The notes below the pieces were generated by a model that worked only from the letters and a program-made list of their open reading frames with translations, had not been told where the DNA came from and searched no databases. This document shows positions 8,802 through 17,650 of a DNA stretch of 64,000 nt, piece by piece. The DNA comes from Archangium violaceum (GTDB lineage Bacteria > Myxococcota > Myxococcia > Myxococcales > Myxococcaceae): contig NZ_CP069396.1 of NCBI RefSeq assembly GCF_016887565.1, positions 3,995,001-4,059,000 of the forward strand, read 5' to 3'. Positions within the stretch are counted from its first letter, which is position 1. Each line of letters opens with the position of its first letter. The position numbers were made by a program, and so were the translations under genes.

Positions 8802-9308
8802 TCAGTTGCTCGCGGACTCGACGGCGCCGGCGCAGAAGTAGGGCGAGTTGTTCTCGCCGAACGTGTTGCGGTAGGCGACCGGATCGTTCACGCGCATGTC
8901 GTCCATCGCCTGCTGATCCAGCAGCAGGGCGCGGCAGACCATGCGATCCTTCACGCTCGCCTCCGCGTCCGAGGCGTTGACGGCGCAGTCATTCTGGAGG
9001 CTGTCCGTCACGCACGACTTGCTGCAGTAGCCCCGGGCCAAGCCGTCTTCCTCGGGGGGCTCCGCGTAGCTGGTGTCCCGCACGCAGATGAGATCCTCGC
9101 ACTCCGTCATGCCGAAGGAGATGAAGTCCTGGCCCGGCTTCAGCTCGGTATACTTGATGGGCCGGGTCTTGCCGAGCTCCGGATGGGCCGCCAGCTCGTC
9201 GGCGGTGGCCTTGCGCACCAGTGTGCACCGCCTCCCGATATCGGACTTGATCTCGCACCCACCACACAGCAGGGCCGCAGTCACCAGAAGAGCCAGACGC
9301 GCAGACAT
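8802..9308 (-). CDS. cglC: Cysteine-rich outer-membrane lipoprotein, candidate gliding-motility protein CglC/GltK
   Basis: A 168-aa lipoprotein with signal ARLALLVTAALLCGGC; the lipobox LCGGC places the lipidated Cys at residue 18. The mature part has eight further cysteines in pairs (EDLICV, GYCSKSCV, YFCAG), suggesting disulphides. It is divergent from two barrel genes and gltC. In Myxococcus xanthus, cglC/gltK is the neighbour of gltB-gltA-gltC and encodes an outer-membrane lipoprotein of the gliding complex, so the assignment rests mainly on context. ATG 9308 is used because it gives a compact signal peptide; a longer frame upstream runs through the promoter region. Confidence 0.6.
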   Translation of the reverse strand: MSARLALLVTAALLCGGCEIKSDIGRRCTLVRKATADELAAHPELGKTRPIKYTELKPGQDFISFGMTECEDLICVRDTSYAEPPEEDGLARGYCSKSCVTDSLQNDCAVNASDAEASVKDRMVCRALLLDQQAMDDMRVNDPVAYRNTFGENNSPYFCAGAVESASN

Positions 9309-9605
9309 CGACTTGCACCTCATGAAACGCATGTGGGCGGCCACCGTAACACAGTGCCTCCCCATGCCAACCCGCACCGTGGTCGCACGGATGGCCGCTC
9401 TGCGAGTGCCTCGGGTACCCTCTCTGCAAGAATACCGAGTGGATACACAAAAGGGCCCGGGAGACCTACTCCAGCGCATACACAGGGAGCAGGCGAGCTT
9501 TGATCGGTTGATGGGTTGCGAGCGGGACAGATAGGATGCGCAGCGCCTCAGCCTCCGATTCTGAACGCATCGGCGGGCGGACGCCCAACCACGGAGCTTC
9601 CGGAA

Positions 9606-10433
9606 GTGAAACGCCTCCAGGCCATTCTGCTCGCGCTGTGCCTCGCGCCAGTGTCGGCACTTGCCCAGAACCAGCAAGACCCGGGGCTCGGACTCGATCT
9701 GAGCGGTGATCCCAACAAGCCGCAGGAAGAGACCGAGACGAACGCGGAGACGCCCGCGGAGGAGCCGCCCCCGCTGCCCTCCACGGTCGCGGAGACGCCC
9801 CCCGACGAACCCCTCTCTCCGGCCGAGCGCGACGTCACGCTCGATGACCGCGTGAAGAGCGTCCAGCGCAAGGTGTACCTCAAGAAGAACCGCTTCGAGC
9901 TGGCGCCCTTCATCACCCTGTCGGTGAATGACCCGTACTACACGAAGGTGGGCGCCGCGGTGCGTGGGGCGTACTACCTGGCGGACACGCTGGCCCTGGC
10001 CGGGCGCGTCTCCGTGATGCAGGTGCTGCCCGAGGACGATGTGCGCATCGCCAAGAGCACCTTCGCCAGCCGCATCTTCTACTCGGTGCCCCAGTGGTCG
10101 GCCATGGGTGACGTGGAGTGGAGCCCGCTCTACGGCAAGGTGGCTTTCCTCAACTCCATCCTCCACTTCGATGCCTACCTGCTGGGCGGCATGGGCGTGG
10201 TGAACACCCAGGTGTCCAAGGACCGCGGTGGCCCCAGCCTCGCCGCGGACCTCGGTCTGGGCCTGCGCTTCGTGGCCCGTGACTTCCTCGCGGTGAACGT
10301 GGCGGTCATCAACACGTCCTACGTGGATCAGCCCCTCAACAGCAGCAAGGGCGCCACCCAGAACATCATGACCCTCAACGCCGGCATCTCCGTCTTCTTC
10401 CCGCTGAAGTCGACCGGTCGGGAGTCCGAATGA
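9606..10433 (+). CDS. gltB: Outer-membrane beta-barrel protein, GltB-like gliding motility component
   Basis: A 275-aa protein with a clear signal peptide (AILLALCLAPVSALAQ), a Pro/Glu-rich segment (~25-70) and a C-terminal region of alternating strands typical of a small beta-barrel, ending in a strand with a terminal FFPLKSTGRESE. GTG 9606 is preferred because the signal peptide begins there and GGAG is 8 nt upstream; the longer frame adds unlikely sequence. It overlaps the next barrel gene in ATGA. Two paralogous barrels followed by a TPR protein match the M. xanthus gltB-gltA-gltC order. Which barrel is GltB and which is GltA rests on that order only. Confidence 0.68.
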   Translation: MKRLQAILLALCLAPVSALAQNQQDPGLGLDLSGDPNKPQEETETNAETPAEEPPPLPSTVAETPPDEPLSPAERDVTLDDRVKSVQRKVYLKKNRFELAPFITLSVNDPYYTKVGAAVRGAYYLADTLALAGRVSVMQVLPEDDVRIAKSTFASRIFYSVPQWSAMGDVEWSPLYGKVAFLNSILHFDAYLLGGMGVVNTQVSKDRGGPSLAADLGLGLRFVARDFLAVNVAVINTSYVDQPLNSSKGATQNIMTLNAGISVFFPLKSTGRESE

Positions 10434-11257
10434 AGACCGCCACTCGTCGTCTGTTGCTCGCGCTCTGCCTGGCGCCCGTGCCCGCCCTGGCCCAGCAGCC
10501 GGCGCCCGCCGCGCAGCCGGCGCCCGCCGCGCCCGCCGCCAGGCCCGCGCCCTCCAGCTCCGGCTCCTCCGAGCAGGAGGCCGGTGACGTGTCCGAGGTG
10601 GACAAGGATCGCCTCGGCCCCCTGCGCGATCGCGTCACGCCCGTCTCCGGCCACCTGTTCCTCAAGAAGGGCCGCCTCGAGTTCAGCCCCTCGGCCACCC
10701 TGTCCGTCAAGGATGCCTTCTTCACCAAGTACATCCTGGGTGGCGTGCTGACCTACCACCCCACGGAGACGCTGGGTTTCAGCCTGCGTGCCGGCTATGC
10801 CATCCCCACGGTGGCGGGGGCCGCGCAGATCTGCACCTTCTCCGACAGTGAGGGCGGCACCGCCACCCGGGGTTGCCGCAGGCCCTCCTTCGAGGAGCTC
10901 AACGGCGCCGCCCCCGGGCAGCTCACCCTGACGGGCGGGCTCGACGTGCAGTGGGCTCCCATCTACGGGAAGATCTCCCTGCTAGCCGAGCAGTTCGTCC
11001 ACTTCGACCTGTACGGCATCGCCGGCGCCTCCGCGGTGCAGTACATCGGGCCCACCCGGAACGCGGAGTTCACCGCTGGCGGCAACGTCGGCGTGGGCAT
11101 GCGCTTCTTCCTCAACCGCTGGATGACGCTGCGCACCGAGTTCCGCGACCTCATCTACGTCGAGAAGGCCATCAACCCGACCACTACGTTGCGCAACCAG
11201 TTGCTGTTCGAGCTGGGTGTCTCCTTCTTCTTCCCCTCCGCCCCTCCCGAGTCATGA
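10430..11257 (+). CDS. gltA: Outer-membrane beta-barrel protein, GltA-like gliding motility component
   Basis: A 275-aa paralogue of the preceding barrel with nearly the same signal peptide core (LLLALCLAPVPALAQ). A low-complexity Ala/Pro linker follows, then a conserved passage shared with the neighbour (FLKKGRLEFSPSATLSVKD here; YLKKNRFELAPFITLSVND there). The barrel includes WAPIYGKISLLAEQ and ends in GVSFFFP. In M. xanthus, GltA and GltB are integral outer-membrane proteins linking the gliding machinery to the surface. It has ATGA overlaps on both sides, so this is one operon with gltC. A short 20-residue insertion with two Cys lies near residue 125-145. Confidence 0.68.
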   Translation: MKTATRRLLLALCLAPVPALAQQPAPAAQPAPAAPAARPAPSSSGSSEQEAGDVSEVDKDRLGPLRDRVTPVSGHLFLKKGRLEFSPSATLSVKDAFFTKYILGGVLTYHPTETLGFSLRAGYAIPTVAGAAQICTFSDSEGGTATRGCRRPSFEELNGAAPGQLTLTGGLDVQWAPIYGKISLLAEQFVHFDLYGIAGASAVQYIGPTRNAEFTAGGNVGVGMRFFLNRWMTLRTEFRDLIYVEKAINPTTTLRNQLLFELGVSFFFPSAPPES

Positions 11258-13263
11258 AACGTCTGCTCCGGCCTCTCTGCCTCGCCACCCTCGGGCTCAC
11301 CCTGGCCTGGGCGACTCCCTCGCCCGCGCAGAGCTTCGAGGGCCTGGATCTCTCCCAGTCCGCGAAGAAGAAGAAGAAGAAGCCCACCCGCAAGCCAGCG
11401 CGCGGGAAGAAGCCCACGGCCACCCAGGCCCAGGACGATGACTCCGACTCGGATTCGAGCTCGGATGCCAGCGCTTCCAGCGACACGTCCGCCCCGGCCC
11501 CCGCTCCCGCCGACACGGGCACGGCCTCCACTCCGGCCGCCCCGGCCGGCGACGCCGCCTCGTCCACCCCCGCCATGGGGTTGGATCTGACGGCCGAGAC
11601 GCCCAGCGCTCCCAAGGCCGCGCCCACCATGTCCTTCGACGCGGTGGACGTGTCCGGCAAGAGCGGTGATCGCCAGCGCCTGGACGTGGCCATCGCGCTC
11701 TTCAAGAACGAGGAGTACGAGAAGGCGGCGATGAGCTCCTTCGAGATGCTCCAGGACGCCAAGCTCGCCGGCCTCCACCTGGAGGCGCGCTACGTGCTGG
11801 CCAAGGCCCTCTACCGCATGGGCCTGTACCACTCGTCGCTGGGCGAGTTCTCGAAGATCCTCGCCGTCGGTCCGGAGACGAAGTTCTTCCGCACCAGCCT
11901 CGAGTGGCTCTTCTTCATCAGCCGCAAGACGAAGAACGAGACCGTCATCCTGGATGAGATCGCCAAGTACGCCAACCAGGAGTTCCCCGAGCGCTTCCGC
12001 AACGAGTTCCACTACCTGCTGGCCCGCTACCACTTCGTGCGTGGCAAGGCGCTGGACCAGGTGGGCCGCCCGGAGGACGCGGACAAGAGCTTCAGCGAGG
12101 TGAAGCGCCTGGCGCTGCTCATCCCGAAGACGGATCCGTTCTACCCGAGGACCAAGTACCTCGAGGGTCTGGCCTACTTCCGCTTCGGCAACCAGGCCAA
12201 GAACGCCGCCGAGAGGCGCGTGGACATCAACACCGTGGGCGCCATCGACGCGATGAAGGAGATCGTCCGCGTCACCCGCTCCACGGCCGGCCTGGACGCC
12301 GAGCAGGTCGCCTTCAACCAGAAGCTGCGCGAGCTGGCCTTCATGCAGCTGGCCCGTACCCACTACGGCATGCAGCAGAACCGCTACGCGCTCTTCTATT
12401 TCAACAAGGTGGAGCGCGGCACCTCGCAGTGGCTGGAGGCCATGTTCGAGGCCAGCTGGGCCAACTACCGCGTGGGCCAGTACGAGCAGGCGCTCGGCAA
12501 CCTCATCACGCTCTCCTCGCCCTTCTTCCGCGAGGAGTACTTCCCCGAGGCGATGATCCTCAAGGCGGTCATCTATTACGAGAACTGCCGCTACCGCGAG
12601 TCCAGCCTCATCCTCCAGGACTTCGAGCGCACCTACCTGCCCGTTCATGATCAGCTCGAGCTGATCACCAAGAAGCAGATGAACGCCAGCGAGTACTACG
12701 GCGTGCTCTCCGACGTGCAGAAGAAGAACAAGGAGGGCCTGGAGAAGCAGACGGACGTCATCCTCGAGCGCATCCTGCGCCTGGCCCTCACGGATCAGGA
12801 CCTCAAGAAGACGAACGACTCCATCCTCGAGCTGGAAGGGGAGATGGACGTCTTCGGGGAGAAGGGTGACACCTTCCGCTACTCCGAGCTGTCCAAGCAG
12901 CTGCTGGAGGGCCTGAAGACCCAGCGCACCGTCCTCATCGAGAAGGCCGGCACCATGGCCAAGGGCAAGCTGGAGACGGAGCTGGTCGGCCTCAAGCAAC
13001 TGCTGGCCAACGGCCTGCGCATCAAGTTCGAGACCGTCTCCAAGGAGAAGGAGTTCCTCGAGGAGCAGCTCAAGGCCGGCGGCAGCGTGTCCGTCGTGAA
13101 GAAGTACCGCTACTCCGTGGCGGTGGCGGACGATCAGCTCTACTGGCCGTACGAGGGTGAGTACTGGCGCGACGAGCTGGGCACCTACCAGTACACGATG
13201 ACCAAGGGCTGCATCCAGCGCGACACCGCGAACCGGACGATCCAGGCCAGCGAGAGCAACTGA
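11254..13263 (+). CDS. gltC: Periplasmic TPR protein, GltC-like gliding motility component
   Basis: A 669-aa exported protein. The signal segment LLRPLCLATLGLTLAWATPSP is followed by a mature N-terminus with a strongly basic run of six lysines, then an acidic Ser/Asp/Ala/Pro-rich linker to ~residue 125. The rest is helical with tetratricopeptide-like units (from residue ~140, SGDRQRLDVAIALFKNEEYE) and a long charged coiled-coil-like C-terminal part. In M. xanthus, GltC is a periplasmic TPR protein interacting with GltA and GltB, and this gene has the right position and size. ATG overlaps the gltA stop. A strong terminator follows 60 nt after the stop. Confidence 0.75.
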   Translation: MKRLLRPLCLATLGLTLAWATPSPAQSFEGLDLSQSAKKKKKKPTRKPARGKKPTATQAQDDDSDSDSSSDASASSDTSAPAPAPADTGTASTPAAPAGDAASSTPAMGLDLTAETPSAPKAAPTMSFDAVDVSGKSGDRQRLDVAIALFKNEEYEKAAMSSFEMLQDAKLAGLHLEARYVLAKALYRMGLYHSSLGEFSKILAVGPETKFFRTSLEWLFFISRKTKNETVILDEIAKYANQEFPERFRNEFHYLLARYHFVRGKALDQVGRPEDADKSFSEVKRLALLIPKTDPFYPRTKYLEGLAYFRFGNQAKNAAERRVDINTVGAIDAMKEIVRVTRSTAGLDAEQVAFNQKLRELAFMQLARTHYGMQQNRYALFYFNKVERGTSQWLEAMFEASWANYRVGQYEQALGNLITLSSPFFREEYFPEAMILKAVIYYENCRYRESSLILQDFERTYLPVHDQLELITKKQMNASEYYGVLSDVQKKNKEGLEKQTDVILERILRLALTDQDLKKTNDSILELEGEMDVFGEKGDTFRYSELSKQLLEGLKTQRTVLIEKAGTMAKGKLETELVGLKQLLANGLRIKFETVSKEKEFLEEQLKAGGSVSVVKKYRYSVAVADDQLYWPYEGEYWRDELGTYQYTMTKGCIQRDTANRTIQASESN

Positions 13264-13322
13264 GCCCGGACCCCAGGCGGCTCCCGCCACCCGGTGGGAG
13301 CCTCCCGGCACCGTCCTCCACC

Positions 13323-13352
13323 GGGGGCTGGATCCACTCGGATCCGGCCCCC
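13323..13352 (+). terminator. Terminator of the glt operon
   Basis: A 13-bp stem with one G-T wobble (GGGGGCTGGATCC and GGATCCGGCCCCC) and tetraloop ACTC is followed by TCGTCTTTCT. Position between gltC and plsX plus the T-containing tail make this the best intrinsic-terminator candidate in the window. A smaller stem (GGCTCCC/GGGAGCC) precedes it. Confidence 0.65.
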
Positions 13353-13386
13353 TCGTCTTTCTACAAACCTGTAAGATGGTGCTCTC

Positions 13387-14415
13387 ATGGCCACCAAGCT
13401 CGTCACCATTGCGTTCGACGTGATGGGGAGCGATCACGGCCCCGCGGAGGTAGTCAGGGGGGCCGCGCAGCTCTCGTTGGAATCACCTCACATCCACACG
13501 TTGCTGGTGGGGGACAGGGCTGTCATCGACAATGCGCTCGCCGAGACGAAGCACAACGGCGAGCGCATCTCGGTGCAGCACGCCTCCGAGCAGATCTCCA
13601 TGGACGAGAAGCCCGGCGAGGCGCTGGCGCGCAAGCCGGATGCGTCCGTGTCGGTGGCGGCGCGGCTCGTGGCCGAGGGCGAGGCGGACGCGCTCGTGTC
13701 GGCCGGAAACACGGGCGCGTGCGTGCTGTCGTGTGCCCGGCACTTCCAGCTGCTGCCGGGAGTGCGGCGCGCGGCGCTGGCCTCGGTGTACCCGACGCGC
13801 GCGCGCCGGGGCGACAAGGATGATCCGTTCTCGCTCATCCTCGACGTGGGGGCCACGGTGGAGGCCACCGCGGACGACCTGGTGACGTTCGCGGTGATGG
13901 GGGCGGCGTACGCGCGCATCATCTCACGCAACGAGAACCCCAAGGTGGCGCTGCTCTCCAATGGCACCGAGCCCAACAAGGGCCCGCGCCAGGTGGTGGA
14001 GGCGCACGCGCGGCTGGCGGGCCTGCCGGGGCTGCAGTTCATCGGGAACGTGGAGGGCGTGGACATCCCCAAGGGCACGGCGGACGTGGTGGTGACGGAC
14101 GGCTTCGTCGGCAACGTGTGCCTGAAGATGCTGGAGGGGGTGCACGAGACGGTGGTGGAGCTGGCCCAGTACGCGTACAAGGAGAGCCTGCGCTGGAGGG
14201 CCGGGCTGGCGATGCTGTCCGGTGGCATCCAGCGCATCAAGGACGTCACCGACTGGGAGCAATACGGGGGAGCACCGGTGCTGGGGTTCGATCGCATCTT
14301 CATCAAGGCCCACGGACGCTCGAAGTCGCGGGCCATCGCCAACGCGGGCAAGGTGGCCGCCAAGGCGGTGTCCCATGAGCTGGGCAAGGCCATCCAGGAG
14401 GGTCTGGCGCGGTGA
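13387..14415 (+). CDS. plsX: Phosphate acyltransferase PlsX
   Basis: A 342-aa enzyme making acyl-phosphate from acyl-ACP for phosphatidic acid synthesis, acting peripherally at the inner membrane. It opens with TIAFDVMGSDHGPAEVV and contains SAGNTGACV, LLSNGTEPNKGP, GNVEGVDIPKG and VVTDGFVGNVCLKMLEG, all typical of PlsX. Length is normal. Unusually it is not followed by fabH; the next gene overlaps its stop in GTGA and encodes an App1/HAD-like protein. Confidence 0.96.
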   Translation: MATKLVTIAFDVMGSDHGPAEVVRGAAQLSLESPHIHTLLVGDRAVIDNALAETKHNGERISVQHASEQISMDEKPGEALARKPDASVSVAARLVAEGEADALVSAGNTGACVLSCARHFQLLPGVRRAALASVYPTRARRGDKDDPFSLILDVGATVEATADDLVTFAVMGAAYARIISRNENPKVALLSNGTEPNKGPRQVVEAHARLAGLPGLQFIGNVEGVDIPKGTADVVVTDGFVGNVCLKMLEGVHETVVELAQYAYKESLRWRAGLAMLSGGIQRIKDVTDWEQYGGAPVLGFDRIFIKAHGRSKSRAIANAGKVAAKAVSHELGKAIQEGLAR

Positions 14416-15449
14416 GCCTGCCGGACCGCATCGATCCCAGGCCCCCGCGGCGCATCTACCGCTGGGACCTGGACAAGACGTACCTGCAGACGGAGTTCGA
14501 CTCGCTGCGGGACCTGCTGCGCACGGCCTTCCAGAAGGCCCACGAGAAGCAGGCCGTGCCAGGTGCGTCCGCGCTCATCCGCGAGCTGGCGGCCAACGGG
14601 GACACGCGGCTGTGCATCGTCTCCGGAAGCCCCAAGCAGATGCGCTCGGTGCTGGAGGAGAAGCTCAAGCTGGACGGGGTGGTGTGGGACGAGTTCGTCC
14701 TCAAGGACAACGTGGGCAACCTGATGCGCGGGCGCTTCCGGGCGCTGCGCGGACAGGTCGGCTACAAGCTGCCCGCCATCATGGAGAGCCGCGCCAACGC
14801 GCCCGTGGAGGCCGAGGAGGTGCTCTTCGGGGATGACGCCGAGGCGGATGCCTTCATCTACTCGCTCTACGCGGACATGATCGCCGGGCGCGTGGACGAG
14901 CGGGTGCTGAACCAGATTCTCGAGGCTGCCGCGGTGTACCCGGACGAGGCCGAGCGGGTGCGCACCGCGTGGAAGAAGATTCCGGTGTCCGACCCCGTGC
15001 GGCGCATCTTCATCCACCTGGATCGGCTGACGCCGCCGGCGCACTTCGCCAACTACGGCCCGCGCGTGGTGCCCATCTTCAACTACTTCCAGGCCGCGCT
15101 GGTGCTGCTGGCCGATGGGCACCTGACGGCCCCGCAGGTCATCAAGATCGCCGTGGAGATGGTGCAGACGGCGGGGCACAACATCATCACGCTGTCCAAC
15201 TCGTTCCAGGACCTGCTGCGCCGGGGCCTGCCGCTGCAGCATGCGGCCGCGGCGCTGGTGCAGGCGCTGGAGGGGCCCAACGCGCTCCTCCAGGCGCTGC
15301 GGCCGGTGCCGGACATCATCTCGGCCTTCACCAAGCGGCTCGCCGCCCTGGGGACGCCGCCGCCCCCGCCGCCGGTGCAGGCGGTGGACTACCTGGATCT
15401 CATCCACCACGCGCTCCCCCGGACGCACAAGGCGCGCAAGACGCATTAG
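14412..15449 (+). CDS. HAD-like protein related to the App1 phosphatidate phosphatase catalytic domain
   Basis: A 345-aa cytosolic protein. Residues ~17-150 carry HAD-type motifs: motif I YRWDLDKTYL, motif II IVSGSPKQM, a lysine in GYKLPAIME and the acidic motif FGDDAEADAFIYS. This arrangement matches App1-type (DUF2183) phosphatases. The C-terminal ~190 residues are helical, contain no recognised domain and end in a Pro-run and basic tail. The GTG start overlaps the plsX stop. If it is a phosphatidate phosphatase, the coupling to plsX would place making and dephosphorylating phosphatidic acid in one transcript; that is inference. Confidence 0.6.
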   Translation: MSLPDRIDPRPPRRIYRWDLDKTYLQTEFDSLRDLLRTAFQKAHEKQAVPGASALIRELAANGDTRLCIVSGSPKQMRSVLEEKLKLDGVVWDEFVLKDNVGNLMRGRFRALRGQVGYKLPAIMESRANAPVEAEEVLFGDDAEADAFIYSLYADMIAGRVDERVLNQILEAAAVYPDEAERVRTAWKKIPVSDPVRRIFIHLDRLTPPAHFANYGPRVVPIFNYFQAALVLLADGHLTAPQVIKIAVEMVQTAGHNIITLSNSFQDLLRRGLPLQHAAAALVQALEGPNALLQALRPVPDIISAFTKRLAALGTPPPPPPVQAVDYLDLIHHALPRTHKARKTH

Positions 15450-15480
15450 GCGCGGGGCCTCGCGCGCGGGAGACACGGGA

Positions 15481-16263
15481 ATGAGAGCCATCGTCACGGG
15501 CGCCAATGGCACGGTCGGCTCGCGGCTGTGCGAGTACCTTCGGCGGCTCGGTGTCGAGGTGGTGTGCTGGGACCGCGACCGCGTCCCGCTGGACGACTAC
15601 TGGGCCATGGAGGGGTTCGTGCGCTCGGTGGCCCCGGAGGCGCTGTTCCACCTGGCGACGGCCTCGCGCCCCACGGGCCGGCCCAACGAGTCGTGGCTCG
15701 TCAACTACGAGTGGACGAGCGAGCTCGCGTGGATCTCCCGTCAGCTGGGCGTGCGGTTCGTGTTCTCCAGCACGGCGATGGTGTTCTCGGACCATGCCCC
15801 CGGGCCCTTCACGGTGGACTCGGTGCCGGAGGCGCCCGAGGGCTACGGGTACGAGAAGCGGCGCGCGGAGGAGCGGGTCTTCCAGCAGAACCCCGAGGCG
15901 CGCGTGGTGCGGCTGGGCTGGCAGATCGACGACCGGCCCTCGGGCAACAACATGCTCGCCTCGCTGGAGGCGCAGATGCGCGAGCGGGGCAGGGTGGAGG
16001 CGAGCACGCGGTGGTATCCGGCGTGCGCCTTCCTCGATGACACCGTGAGGGCCCTGCTGGCGCTCGCGTGGGCGGAGCCGGGGCTCTACATGCTCGACGC
16101 GAACGAGCGGTGGTCCTATTTCGAGATCGTCCGCGCCCTCAACGCGCGGTACGGCGGCCGGTGGCACGTGGAGCCCACGGAGAGCTTCGTGTTCGATCAG
16201 CGCATGATGGACGACCGGGTGGTGCTGCCCTCGCTCAAGGCACGGCTGCCGGAATTGCGCTGA
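15481..16263 (+). CDS. NAD(P)-dependent epimerase / RmlD-like sugar-nucleotide reductase
   Basis: A 260-aa extended-type short-chain dehydrogenase. The Rossmann motif is TGANGTVGSRL at residues 6-16. FSSTAMVFSD supplies the catalytic Ser/Thr strand and YGYEKRRAEE the YxxxK pair. The overall flow resembles RmlD (dTDP-4-dehydrorhamnose reductase) more than GalE. The substrate cannot be told. ATG 15481 is chosen at the Rossmann strand. It lies 31 nt after the App1-like gene and is probably part of the plsX transcript. Confidence 0.78.
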   Translation: MRAIVTGANGTVGSRLCEYLRRLGVEVVCWDRDRVPLDDYWAMEGFVRSVAPEALFHLATASRPTGRPNESWLVNYEWTSELAWISRQLGVRFVFSSTAMVFSDHAPGPFTVDSVPEAPEGYGYEKRRAEERVFQQNPEARVVRLGWQIDDRPSGNNMLASLEAQMRERGRVEASTRWYPACAFLDDTVRALLALAWAEPGLYMLDANERWSYFEIVRALNARYGGRWHVEPTESFVFDQRMMDDRVVLPSLKARLPELR

Positions 16264-16272
16264 TGTTCTAGC

Positions 16273-16303
16273 GTCACTCCTCCCTCGCAGCCCCGGGAGT
16301 GAC
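16273..16303 (+). promoter_or_regulatory. Inverted repeat over the ribosome-binding region of the next lipoprotein gene
   Basis: The 8-bp arms GTCACTCC (16273-16280) and GGAGTGAC (16296-16303) pair perfectly around 15 nt. The right arm contains the GGAG Shine-Dalgarno sequence of the gene starting at 16307. As RNA it would hide the ribosome site; as DNA it could be an operator. Function is inferred. Confidence 0.4.
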
Positions 16304-16306
16304 CGT

Positions 16307-16909
16307 ATGCGGATCCTGAAACCCGTTGCCTCTCTTGTCGCCGTCCTCGCGCTGTCGGCCTGTGGTGCGCCCGACACCCAGGAGGAGCCGCTCGCCACGA
16401 GCTCCGCCGCGCTGACCTCGGGCGTGTCGCGGGGCTGCACCTTCTACGTCTCGTCCCAGCAGAAGCCGGGCACCTTCCCTCCCCAGTACGAGGTCCGCGT
16501 CAACCGGGTGGCCTCGTCCACGTGTGCCTGGGGCGGCGGGAGCGTGGTGATCGGCACCACGTACAACAGCCCCTCGCTGTCACTCGCGGCCAATGACCTC
16601 GGGGTTGCCGCCAGCTTCACGTACAAGGGGACGCCGAGCGGCTCCGCCGCCGTCGTCGTGTACGTCGACCACGTGGCGCCGGACACGCTGTCCATCGTGC
16701 GCACCACGGGCCTCGGCGCGATGAACCCCGGCTACGCGGGCTACGTGTACGGTGGGGAGCTGTCCATCCTGTCCGATGGCACCACCCTGGAGGTCCGTGG
16801 CACCAAGAGCGGCACCATCCCGGGCGAGACCGGCGGCGGCTCCAACTACACCGCCACCTACCCGGACTTCTTCACCAGCACCACGCCGCCCACCGTCGTG
16901 GCCTCCTGA
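16307..16909 (+). CDS. Hypothetical lipoprotein
   Basis: A 200-aa lipoprotein: signal PVASLVAVLALSACG with lipobox LSAC, Cys at residue ~20. The mature part is rich in Ser, Thr, Gly, Tyr and Val and predicted to be beta-strand, with an isolated Cys pair (RGCTFYV and STCAWGG). No domain was recognised. GGGAG is upstream of ATG within an inverted repeat. It is transcribed toward the DUF2378 gene, so it is likely its own unit or the end of the plsX group. Confidence 0.65.
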   Translation: MRILKPVASLVAVLALSACGAPDTQEEPLATSSAALTSGVSRGCTFYVSSQQKPGTFPPQYEVRVNRVASSTCAWGGGSVVIGTTYNSPSLSLAANDLGVAASFTYKGTPSGSAAVVVYVDHVAPDTLSIVRTTGLGAMNPGYAGYVYGGELSILSDGTTLEVRGTKSGTIPGETGGGSNYTATYPDFFTSTTPPTVVAS

Positions 16910-16933
16910 GCCCCCTGGGCGCGAGGGGCGTCG

Positions 16934-17545
16934 TCATCCCCAGGAGAGCTCGTACTCGGTGTCGAGCGACTCGAGCGGATGCGCGCGCACCGTCAGTCCT
17001 CGTATCGCCGTGACCTCGAACGTGCCCTGAAGCGAGCCCTCCATGTAGGGGTAGGGGAGGATGTCGCGCGTGATGAGGATGACGGCGCTGGTGTGCCCCG
17101 TCCACCTCACCTTGCACGTTCCCACGTTCGTGGTCATCCGGTAGGCCGCCGGCAGATTCTCGAGCAGCCGCCGGGGCTGCCCGAGAATCTGCCGAAGCAT
17201 GATCTGTCCCATGGAGGTGGTGGCGAAGCTCCTGGCCGACAGATAGCCCATCTGTCGCATCACCTCTTCGAAGTTCCGGCTGTCGTTGCTCAGGCGCCGC
17301 GCACCGGCATAGGACATGCGCAGCAGGGTGCTGACCGGATAGTTGAAGAGCGCCACGAAGCGCGTCTCCCCACTTTCGTCCAGACAGTGCCGCACCGTGG
17401 CCTCGTCCCCCAGTTGGCGTACCACCTCCAGCACACTGTTGAGGAAGATGCCGCGCGTGGTGTCCGCGGGTGTCACGTAGGTCAGCCGTCGCCGCAGCTC
17501 CTCCTCGGAGCCGAGAGAGTGCGAGCTGCCCGTGTCATCCCCCAT
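16934..17545 (-). CDS. DUF2378 (TIGR02265) Myxococcales-restricted protein
   Basis: A 203-aa protein of the family found, as far as is known, mainly in myxobacteria and often in many paralogues per genome. Recognisable features are TTRGIFLNSVLEVVRQLGDE near the N-terminus, the middle segment YPVSTLLRMSYAGARRL and the late TGHTSAVILITRDILPYPYMEG. It is soluble with no signal peptide. GGGGGAGG precedes the ATG. The function is unknown. Confidence 0.85.
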   Translation of the reverse strand: MGDDTGSSHSLGSEEELRRRLTYVTPADTTRGIFLNSVLEVVRQLGDEATVRHCLDESGETRFVALFNYPVSTLLRMSYAGARRLSNDSRNFEEVMRQMGYLSARSFATTSMGQIMLRQILGQPRRLLENLPAAYRMTTNVGTCKVRWTGHTSAVILITRDILPYPYMEGSLQGTFEVTAIRGLTVRAHPLESLDTEYELSWG

Positions 17546-17650
17546 GGCCTCCCCCTTGTCGCGAGTCTGTCGCCCCTCCTGGGAAGAGCGCCATTCCGCA
17601 TGGGGGAGGATCCAGTGGCCACCCGTTCATGACAAGGGGGTTGTACGGGC

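Noticed and set aside
9309-10166. Long N-terminal extension of the cglC-like gene on the minus strand
   Set aside because: It would cross the gltB gene and remove the lipoprotein signal; the start at 9308 gives a proper signal peptide.
11155-13437. 760-aa open frame on the minus strand across gltC
   Set aside because: Mirror of the TPR coding sequence with leucine/glutamate-biased content; no start signal or domain.
13488-15512. 674-aa minus-strand frame across plsX and the App1-like gene
   Set aside because: Antisense of two supported genes; no recognisable protein pattern.
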